Assembly: GCF_001984175.1 (NCBI RefSeq)
Contig: NZ_MTQP01000069.1
Span: forward strand, 434,001-498,000
From: Saccharothrix sp. ALI-22-I
GTDB taxonomy: Bacteria > Actinomycetota > Actinomycetes > Mycobacteriales > Pseudonocardiaceae
Direction: 5' to 3'
DNA length: 64,000 nt
Below are positions 9,352 through 15,572 of this stretch, in pieces (position 1 is the stretch's first letter; every line of letters begins with the position of its first letter). The notes under the pieces were generated by a model that saw only the letters and a list, made by a program, of their open reading frames with translations, made no database searches and was not told the origin of the DNA. The position numbers were made by a program, and so were the translations under genes.

Positions 9352-10067
9352 CCGGACACCCTGGCCGCGAGGCCGTCCAGCACCCGGTCGAGGCCGTAGG
9401 TGAAGTTGTCCTCCCGGAGCTTCACCGGGTCGTCCTCGCGCCGCACCGCGTACTCGTCACGCAGCCGGGGGTGGTCGCGGACGGACTGCTCGGCGGTCGA
9501 CCGCACGCTCCGCGCCCACTCCTGCTCGGTCTGGCCGCTGCGCGCGAGCAGTGACAGGTACGCGGCCTCGCTGGTGGTCATGCCGATGACGTAGGCGATG
9601 AGCGTGCTCATGGCCTGGTCGGCTTCACCCGGCGGGAAACCGGCCGCCCGGAACAGCGCCAGCAACTGCTCGGACCGCGCCATCAGGTTCGGTCCCAGCT
9701 GCGCCAGCCCGACCTGCCCGAGCACCGAGGCGACCCACGGGTGGCGCAGCACCATCGCCCGCAGGCTGTGCGCGCACTCGGCGACCACAGCCCGCCAACC
9801 GACAGGGTCGGCGTCACCCACCCGCATCTCGCCGTAGACCTCGTCCACGACCAGTTCGATCAGCTCGTCCTTGTTGGCCACGTGCCGGTACAGGGAGGTG
9901 GCGCCGGCGCCGAGCCTGGTCCCGAGGGCCCGCATGCTCAGCGCTTCGAGACCTTCCTCGTCCAGCAACCGCACGGCCTCGGACACGATCCGGTCCTGGC
10001 TCAACGCCGGCTGTTCGCGCGCTCGGCGTTGACGGGCCCACACGGACGGGACGGTCGGTTCGGGCAT
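9348..10067 (-). CDS. TetR family transcriptional regulator
   Basis: A 239-residue repressor. The N-terminal helix-turn-helix is typical: IVSEAVRLLDEEGLEALSMRALGTRLGAGATSLYRHVANKDEL spans about residues 26-68. The C-terminal domain resembles the TetR_C group that follows tetracycline-repressor-like proteins. ATG 10067 is preceded by a strong GAGGAGG site. It is divergent from the serine hydrolase gene, and the intergenic region carries a GTGCGC/GCGCAC inverted repeat, so it probably represses itself and the hydrolase. Confidence 0.92.
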   Translation of the reverse strand: MPEPTVPSVWARQRRAREQPALSQDRIVSEAVRLLDEEGLEALSMRALGTRLGAGATSLYRHVANKDELIELVVDEVYGEMRVGDADPVGWRAVVAECAHSLRAMVLRHPWVASVLGQVGLAQLGPNLMARSEQLLALFRAAGFPPGEADQAMSTLIAYVIGMTTSEAAYLSLLARSGQTEQEWARSVRSTAEQSVRDHPRLRDEYAVRREDDPVKLREDNFTYGLDRVLDGLAARVSG

Positions 10068-10103
10068 GGGGGCCTCCTCTCACCACCGAGACTAGCGCAC
10101 GAC

Positions 10104-10140
10104 GTGCGCATTTGCGCACAATCGTCCCGCTGCGTACAGT
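10104..10140 (+). promoter_or_regulatory. Promoter with TetR-type operator for the serine hydrolase
   Basis: A perfect inverted repeat, GTGCGC-ATTT-GCGCAC, lies at 10104-10119. It overlaps a -35 TTGCGC (10112-10117), followed after 17 bases by a -10 TACAGT (10135-10140). A repressor bound there would occlude polymerase. The neighbouring TetR regulator is the natural candidate. Confidence 0.6.
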
Positions 10141-10191
10141 GTGCGCAAGATGAGAACAGCGTTCGCAAGATGCTCGGACGAGGAGAACCCC

Positions 10192-11544
10192 ATGACTTTC
10201 CAGCGCGATCACTGGCAGGCCCGGCTGGACGAGCTGCGCGCCGCGAACCACGTGCCCGGCGCGACCCTGGCCGTGCTGGTGGACGGCGAGATCCACGAGT
10301 TCGCGACCGGCGTGCTGAACCGCGGCACCGGCGTGGAGGCCACCGCCGACTCGGTGTTCCAACTCGGCTCGGTCGCCAAGATCTACACCGCCACGCTGAT
10401 CATGCAGTTGGTCGAAGCCGGCCTGCTCGACCTGGACGCACCGGTCCGCGACGTGCTGCCGGACTTCACGGTCGCCGACGCCGAGGCGAGCCGGACTATC
10501 ACCCCGCGCCAACTGCTGTCCCACACCAGCGGCCTGAGCGGCGACTTCCACCTCGACACCGGGCGCGGCGACGACTGCATCGCCCGCTACGTCGAGGGCT
10601 GCGCGGACCTGGCCCAGGACTGCCCGCCCGGCACCACGGTGTCCTACAGCGGCTCTGGTTACGTCGTGCTCGGCCGCATCGCGGAGGTGCTGACCGGCAT
10701 GACGTGGGACCAGGCGTTGAAGGAGCGGGTCCTCGCGCCGCTGGGCCTGGACCACACGATGATGCTGCCGGAAGACCTGCTGCGCTTCCGGTCCGCCATG
10801 GGCCACCTCGGCGAGCCCGGCCAGGACCCGGACCCCGCCCCGGTGTGGGAGATGATGCCCCGCGGGTTCGGTCCCGGCGCGATCGTCTGCGCCAGCGCCG
10901 CCGACGTGGTCCGGCTGGCCAAGGCGCACCTCGACGGCGGCGCGTCCGTGCTCACCCCGGCCGGTGTCGCGGCGATGCAGGAGCGGCAGGTCGACGTGCC
11001 GGACAAGTGGACCGTCAGCGCCGACGGCTGGGGTCTGGGCTGGACCCTCTACGACTGGGACGGCACGCCCGGCTTCGGCCACGACGGCGCGGCCACCGGC
11101 CAGTACGCCTATCTGCGTGTGGTGCCCGGCGCGGGAGTCGCGGTCGCCCTGCTCACCAACGGCGGCGGCGCACGGCCGTTGGCCACGGCGTTGCTGGGCG
11201 AACTACTCGCGGAAACCGCCGGCGTCCCCGTGCCCGAGCCCTTCGGCCCGCGCGAGGTGGACGCCGACATCACGCCGCACCTGGGCACCTACCGCCGTGA
11301 AGGCGTGGTGATCACCGTCGGCACCCGTTCCGGCGCGCCGCACCTGCGCTACGAGTTCGTGGACGGCATGAAGGCCTACCCGTCGATGGACATGGACCTG
11401 CTGCCGGTCACCGACACCGTGTTCGCCGCCTCGGGCGCCGGACCGTCGTTCAGCGACGCGTACATGCCGGTCGTGTTCTCCACCCTGACGGACGGCCGGA
11501 AGTGCTGCTACATCGGGATGCGCGCCGCACCGAAGGTCGCGTGA
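10192..11544 (+). CDS. Serine hydrolase, beta-lactamase/penicillin-binding-protein-like (class C fold)
   Basis: A 450-residue serine beta-lactamase-family hydrolase. The SxxK motif is LGSVAKIYT (Ser60, Lys63), the YxS/N motif is VSYSGSGYVVLG (Tyr152), and a GFGHDGAATGQYAYL segment matches the family HTG-like third motif with GHDG. No signal peptide is visible, so a cytoplasmic esterase or D-amino-peptidase role is more likely than wall synthesis. A C-terminal extension of about 110 residues follows the catalytic fold. ATG 10192 has a GAGGAGAA site. The divergent TetR gene suggests induction by a small ligand. Confidence 0.88.
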   Translation: MTFQRDHWQARLDELRAANHVPGATLAVLVDGEIHEFATGVLNRGTGVEATADSVFQLGSVAKIYTATLIMQLVEAGLLDLDAPVRDVLPDFTVADAEASRTITPRQLLSHTSGLSGDFHLDTGRGDDCIARYVEGCADLAQDCPPGTTVSYSGSGYVVLGRIAEVLTGMTWDQALKERVLAPLGLDHTMMLPEDLLRFRSAMGHLGEPGQDPDPAPVWEMMPRGFGPGAIVCASAADVVRLAKAHLDGGASVLTPAGVAAMQERQVDVPDKWTVSADGWGLGWTLYDWDGTPGFGHDGAATGQYAYLRVVPGAGVAVALLTNGGGARPLATALLGELLAETAGVPVPEPFGPREVDADITPHLGTYRREGVVITVGTRSGAPHLRYEFVDGMKAYPSMDMDLLPVTDTVFAASGAGPSFSDAYMPVVFSTLTDGRKCCYIGMRAAPKVA

Positions 11545-11699
11545 GCCTCACTCCAGCCGGACCTCGACCCGTTCTCCTGCAACGCATCGGGAAGTACGGC
11601 GGCTCACGACCGCCTCGATTCCCCGCGACCGGGACGCCCTGTTCGGTCAAGGACTCGACCACTTCCGGCCGGGCCGGCCGGTTCGCGCCAGAAACGCCG

Positions 11700-11731
11700 G
11701 AGGCCGGTCCGGGCATGCCCGGACCGGCCTC
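11700..11731. terminator. Perfect 32-base palindrome, likely bidirectional terminator
   Basis: Two 16-base arms (GAGGCCGGTCCGGGCA and its exact complement) meet without a spacer between the convergent serine hydrolase and repeat-protein genes. There is no T-run, as is usual for actinomycete terminators. The remaining sequence between the two genes (11545-11699) shows nothing else. Confidence 0.6.
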
Positions 11732-11750
11732 TCCACGCGAGTTGATCCGC

Positions 11751-12908
11751 TTACGCCAACCCGCACTCGGCGAACTGCTCCAACCCTTCCGGCTTCTCGG
11801 CGACCCGGCCGATCGCGGTCTCGATCCGGTTCAGCGCGGCCGTCCGCTTGTCGGCCAACGGACCCAGGATCGCGTTGTCCACGAAGTTCGGCCCGCCCTG
11901 ACCCTTCGTGCTCACCAGACGGTCGTTGGCCTCCTGGATCTGCTTGTCGAGGTTGGCCAGCTCCCTGGTCACCTCAGCCTGAGCCGCGGCAGGCACCGCG
12001 GGAATGGCATCCACCGGCGACGGGCACGCGATGACCTGCTCACCGTCCGCGGGCTCGTCGGCGGCCGGAGCGGTCGTCGTGGTCATCCCACCGGCTTCTT
12101 CACCGGCTTCGCCTTCCTCACCGGCTCCCGCACCGGCCTCCACCAGCTCGCACTCGGCGAACTGCTCCAACCCTTCCGGCTTCTCGGCGGCCCGGCCGAT
12201 CGCGGTCTCGATCCGGTTCAGCGCGGCCGTCCGCTTGTCGGCCAACGGACCCAGGATCGCGTTGTCCACGAAGTTGGCCCCACCCTGACCCTTCGTGCTC
12301 ACCAGACGGTCGTTGGCCTCCTGGATCTGCTTGTCGAGATTCGCGAGTTCCCGCTCGACCTCGGCCTCAGCCGAAGCCGGCACTTCCACCGCGGCCAACG
12401 CATCGACGGGCGACGGGCACTCGATCACCTGCTCGCCTTCACCTTCGGCAGGCGCGTCCGCGGGCGGGGCCGCGGTCACGTCGACGACATCGCCGGCCTC
12501 ACCCAACGCACACTTCGCGAACTGCTCCAACCCTTCCGGCTTCTCGTCGACCCGGCCGATGGCGATCGCTATCCGATCCAAGGCGGCGGTCCGCTTGCTG
12601 GCCAACGGACCCAGGATCGCATTGTCCACAAAGGCCGGACCGCCTTCGCCGGCCGACGTCACCAACCGTTCGTTGGCCTCTTTGAGCTGCTTGTCCAGGT
12701 TCGCCAGTTCGCGGGTGACTTCGGCCTGCGCCGCCTCGGGCACCGCGGTCAGCGCACCGACCGGCGACGGGCAGACGATCGCCTGCTCCGCCTGGTCTCC
12801 GCCTGCGGTGGCGAGTGCGGCCACCGCCATCGCGACCATCGCCGCAACGCCGACCGCACCGACCACAACCGCGCGTTTCCTGCCGAGCTGGGGACGTGTG
12901 TGCCTCAT
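11751..12908 (-). CDS. Secreted or membrane-anchored protein of three tandem ~90-residue repeats
   Basis: A 385-residue protein that I do not recognise. ATG 12908 follows a GGAAGGTGG site. An arginine-rich start and a hydrophobic stretch (AVVVGAVGVAAMVAMAVAALATA) form a signal peptide or anchor. Three copies of a unit follow, separated by Ala/Glu/Pro-rich linkers. Each begins IVCPSP or a close variant, contains TRELANLDKQ, EANDRLV, FVDNAILGPLA and KRTAALNRI, and ends EKPEGLEQFAEC. Each unit is mostly helical with one Cys near each end, suggesting a disulfide-closed helical bundle. Repeats 2 and 3 are the most alike, indicating recent duplication. It may be a surface or scaffold protein; no function can be assigned. 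Confidence 0.75.
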   Translation of the reverse strand: MRHTRPQLGRKRAVVVGAVGVAAMVAMAVAALATAGGDQAEQAIVCPSPVGALTAVPEAAQAEVTRELANLDKQLKEANERLVTSAGEGGPAFVDNAILGPLASKRTAALDRIAIAIGRVDEKPEGLEQFAKCALGEAGDVVDVTAAPPADAPAEGEGEQVIECPSPVDALAAVEVPASAEAEVERELANLDKQIQEANDRLVSTKGQGGANFVDNAILGPLADKRTAALNRIETAIGRAAEKPEGLEQFAECELVEAGAGAGEEGEAGEEAGGMTTTTAPAADEPADGEQVIACPSPVDAIPAVPAAAQAEVTRELANLDKQIQEANDRLVSTKGQGGPNFVDNAILGPLADKRTAALNRIETAIGRVAEKPEGLEQFAECGLA

Positions 12909-13242
12909 GAACCACCTTCCTGTGTGGGGAGAGGCGAGTGCACCTGCGCGGCGGGGTGACCCGTTCTCATGGGGAAGTACGAGCATCGACCAAGGCCTGT
13001 TCAGCACCTGGCCGACATTGCTCCGTTCAGCCCACAAATCCCCGTCTCAACCGGTTTAGCACTAGACCAAAAGCAGGAACCCGCCATCCGGTCACCCCGG
13101 CGTCCGTCCACATTGGACAGTCCATGGCGGAGTCGGGCGTGTATCGACTCGATCGGAGAACAGATCCGCCGGGAGCGCCACCACCCTCTTACGGGCGGCA
13201 ACGGGACTCGGTGACGGGCCGGCGTGGAGGACGACCCGGCCT
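12909..13242. other. Long non-coding stretch upstream of two divergent genes
   Basis: About 330 bases between the repeat-protein start and the TetR promoter. Open frames here lack actinomycete codon bias and ribosome sites. It contains short palindromes such as AACCGGTT near 13047 and TGGAC-A-GTCCA near 13117, but I see no convincing promoter or RNA. Confidence 0.4.
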
Positions 13243-13257
13243 TTGACCTTGCAGATG

Positions 13258-13322
13258 AAACCGATCGCCCCGGCACACCCTGAAACCGATCGGTTTTCAT
13301 TTCGTCCGCATCGAGTTAACCT
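13258..13322 (+). promoter_or_regulatory. Autoregulatory operator and leaderless promoter of the TetR gene
   Basis: A 14-base perfect palindrome AAACCGATCGGTTT lies at 13283-13296. A degenerate copy with the left arm AAACCGAT but a lost right arm lies at 13258-13271. The -10 box TAACCT (13317-13322) ends six bases before ATG 13329, so the transcript should be leaderless. The operator sits just before or over the expected -35 position. The same palindrome occurs twice before the SDR gene. Confidence 0.75.
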
Positions 13323-13328
13323 CGCAGC

Positions 13329-13898
13329 ATGACCACCGAAGTGAAGCCAAGTACCAGGGAGCGACTGCTGGAGGCGGCGGCCACGCTCACCTACCGAAAC
13401 GGTGTCGGCATCGGCGTCGAGGCGCTCTGCAAGGCGGCGGGGGTGTCGAAGCGCTCCCTGTACCAGCTGTTCGAGAGCAAGGACGAACTGCTGGCAGCGA
13501 GCCTGGAGGAGCGCGCCTCCGCCTACGTGGCGACCCTCCTGCCCGCGGCGGACGATGGCCGGTCACCCCGCGCGCGAATCCTGCACGTCTTCGAGCAGAT
13601 GGAGTCGCAGGCGGGTGCGCCCGAGTTCCGAGGTTGTCGGTACCTGGCTGTTCAGATCGAACTCAAGGATCAGAGCCACCCCGCGAGCCGGGTGGCCCAC
13701 CAGGTCAAGGCCAACCTGACGGCGTTTTTCCGTGCCGAGGCCGAACAGGGTGGCGTGAGCGATCCCGACCTGCTGGCCCGACAGCTCAGCCTGGTCTTCG
13801 ACGGCGCCAGCGCCCGCGCGGGGGTACAGGCCGACACCCTGGCCGGGCTCGTAGCGCCCACTGTGGCCACCCTGCTCGACACGGCAGGCATGCGCTGA
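13329..13898 (+). CDS. TetR family regulator controlling itself and the downstream SDR gene
   Basis: A 189-residue repressor. The helix-turn-helix is RERLLEAAATLTYRNGVGIGVEALCKAAGVSKRSLYQLFESKDELL near residues 10-56. The ligand domain resembles the TetR_C groups that often regulate dehydrogenases (GCRYLAVQIELKDQSHPA). The palindrome AAACCGATCGGTTT lies in its own promoter and twice before the SDR gene 134 bases downstream, so both are probably repressed until a ligand arrives. The start is the leaderless ATG, since no ribosome site precedes it. Confidence 0.92.
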   Translation: MTTEVKPSTRERLLEAAATLTYRNGVGIGVEALCKAAGVSKRSLYQLFESKDELLAASLEERASAYVATLLPAADDGRSPRARILHVFEQMESQAGAPEFRGCRYLAVQIELKDQSHPASRVAHQVKANLTAFFRAEAEQGGVSDPDLLARQLSLVFDGASARAGVQADTLAGLVAPTVATLLDTAGMR

Positions 13899-13964
13899 CG
13901 CATCACGCGGTTCCCGGACGGACGCGGCCGGTGGCGCGGTCCGGTCTCGTGGTGGTGTTCGCGC

Positions 13965-14012
13965 TTGCGCGTGGAAACCGATCGGTTTACAGTGGTGGAA
14001 ACCGATCGGTTT
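13965..14012 (+). promoter_or_regulatory. SDR promoter with two TetR operators
   Basis: A -35 TTGCGC (13965-13970) and a -10 TACAGT (13988-13993) are separated by 17 bases. One copy of AAACCGATCGGTTT (13975-13988) fills the spacer and touches the -10; the second (13999-14012) covers the region just after the transcription start. Their centres are 24 bases apart, on the same face after about two helical turns. Confidence 0.8.
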
Positions 14013-14032
14013 CTCACTGAGTACGGGAGTTC

Positions 14033-14851
14033 ATGATGACCACGAATCGTCCGGTGGCACTTGTGACGGGTGCGTCCTCCGGCATCGGGAAGGCCGCCGC
14101 GCTCGCGCTGGTCGAAGCGGGTTTCGACGTGGTCGGCACGAGCCGCGACACCTCGCGCGTCACCCCGCTCGACGGTGTGACGTTCCTCGACCTCGACGTG
14201 GCCGGTGACAAGTCGGTCACCACCGCGGTCGGACAAGTGGTCGACCGGTCCGGGCGGATCGACGTCCTGGTCAACAACGCCGGCATGGGCGCGATCGGCG
14301 CCGTTGAGGAAAGCTCCGTCGCGCAGACCCAGGACATCTTCAACGTCAACGTCTTCGGCGTGATGCGCATGACAAAGGCCGTCCTGCCCCACATGCGCGC
14401 TCAAGGACGCGGACGCATCATCAACCTCTCCTCCGTGGTCGGCTTCCTCCCCTCGCCTTACATGGCCGCCTACGCCGCCTCCAAGCACGCGATCGAGGGG
14501 TACACCGAGTCCCTGGACCACGAGGTCCGCGAGTACGGCGTCCGGGCGCTTCTCGTCGAACCCGCCTACACCAGCACCGGATTCGAGGCCAACAGCCCGC
14601 GGCCCGACACGCCCCTGGAGGTCTACGCGGACCAGCGGCGCGCCTTCGACCGCATGATGGAGACAGCGATCAAGGACGGCGACGACCCCGCCATCGTCGC
14701 CAAGGTGATCGTCGAGGCAGCGACCGCCCCGAAACCGAAGCTGCGCTACACCGCCGGTTCCATGGCCGGACGCGCAAGCATGCTGCGCCGCATCGCTCCT
14801 GCCGGGGTCTTCGACAAGCAGATCCGCAAGCTCAACAAACTGGCCGGCTGA
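14033..14851 (+). CDS. Short-chain dehydrogenase/reductase (classical SDR)
   Basis: A 272-residue NAD(P)-dependent oxidoreductase. TGASSGIGKAAAL near residue 13 is the Rossmann cofactor loop, DVLVNNAGMG near residue 77 is the NNAG motif, and YMAAYAASKHAIEGY near residue 144 holds the catalytic YxxxK. The Arg/Asp arrangement after strand 2 (GTSRDTSRV) suggests NADP preference. A GGGAG site precedes two adjacent ATG codons (14033 and 14036); the second gives better spacing. Its double operator makes it the main target of the upstream TetR regulator. Confidence 0.92.
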   Translation: MMTTNRPVALVTGASSGIGKAAALALVEAGFDVVGTSRDTSRVTPLDGVTFLDLDVAGDKSVTTAVGQVVDRSGRIDVLVNNAGMGAIGAVEESSVAQTQDIFNVNVFGVMRMTKAVLPHMRAQGRGRIINLSSVVGFLPSPYMAAYAASKHAIEGYTESLDHEVREYGVRALLVEPAYTSTGFEANSPRPDTPLEVYADQRRAFDRMMETAIKDGDDPAIVAKVIVEAATAPKPKLRYTAGSMAGRASMLRRIAPAGVFDKQIRKLNKLAG

Positions 14852-14899
14852 CGCCCGCCGCACCCGAGCACACCGCAAAAGACGCACAGGGAGCGGTAC

Positions 14900-15434
14900 A
14901 TGGCGGAGATCCAGATCGAGTTCGACGTTCCGGCGGAGATGCGTGACGGCACGGTGCTGCGCGCGGATGTCTACCGGCCCGGCGATACGGGACCGTGGCC
15001 GGTGCTGCTGAGCCGGCTCCCGTACGGCAAGCACACGCCCGTGGCGGCCATCGGGCTCGATGGGCTGTGGACGCGCGGCGGTGCGATCGAACTCGGCATC
15101 ACCGTGCCCTGGTCCCTCATGCAGGGCGCCGACACCCTGACGCGCCGTCACCGCACCGACCTCGCCGGGCTCGTGAGCGGCGTCACCGGGCTCGTGCGGG
15201 ATCTGGACGGTCTGGCGGGCGGCGGTTACGGGGGAGCTGCCCGCCGGGCGGTTTCCCGCGCTCGCCCGGCACGATCTGCCCGAGCTGGGCTACGAGCGTT
15301 CCCGGCGGGAGCCCGACTGGGCGCGGTCCTGCAGTGTCGCGGGCCGGCACGACGAGGTGGACTACCTGCCCCCGGCCGAGTACGAAGCCGCGTACTACTC
15401 TCAACAACCGCCACGCCGACCGGCGCTGGTCTGA
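14900..15434 (+). pseudogene. CocE/NonD-family hydrolase remnant, deleted, frameshifted and joined to a transposase end
   Basis: The frame opens like a CocE/NonD (X-Pro dipeptidyl peptidase S15) hydrolase, with MRDGTVLRADVYRP and WPVLLSRLPYGKHTP. It then jumps to a segment that belongs later in the family (LWTRGGAIELGI, PWSLMQGADTLTRRH), so about 150 residues including the catalytic serine loop are missing. At the G-run 15230-15234 an extra base shifts the frame; reading on in the other frame gives ELPAGRFPALARHDLPELGY and REPDWARSCSVAGRHDE, still hydrolase-like. From about 15357 the frame becomes an IS3-type transposase C-terminus. It follows the SDR gene by 48 bases and may once have been co-transcribed. 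Confidence 0.75.
15357..15434 (+). mobile_element. IS3-family transposase C-terminal remnant
   Basis: The last 25 codons read VDYLPPAEYEAAYYSQQPP and then stop. YLPPAEYEAAYY is the usual carboxyl end of IS3-family (orfB) transposases. No catalytic DDE part, terminal repeats or target duplication are visible, so this is a scar of an insertion that has mostly been lost. Confidence 0.6.
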
Positions 15435-15559
15435 AACCGAAGCCGGTCCCAAACCCGTGACGGTTCACTTCTCGGCTGGCCGCCGCGCTGGCCACCGCTT
15501 CCATGACGCCGCCAAAGGCTTCCGACCTGCGAATAGGCACTAAATCACTGGTATTGGCC

Positions 15560-15565
15560 TAGCCT
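15560..15565 (+). promoter_or_regulatory. -10 box of a leaderless promoter for the S9 peptidase
   Basis: TAGCCT is followed by seven bases and then ATG 15573; no ribosome binding site is present. The 138 bases upstream contain no gene. Confidence 0.45.
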
Positions 15566-15572
15566 GGCGGCC

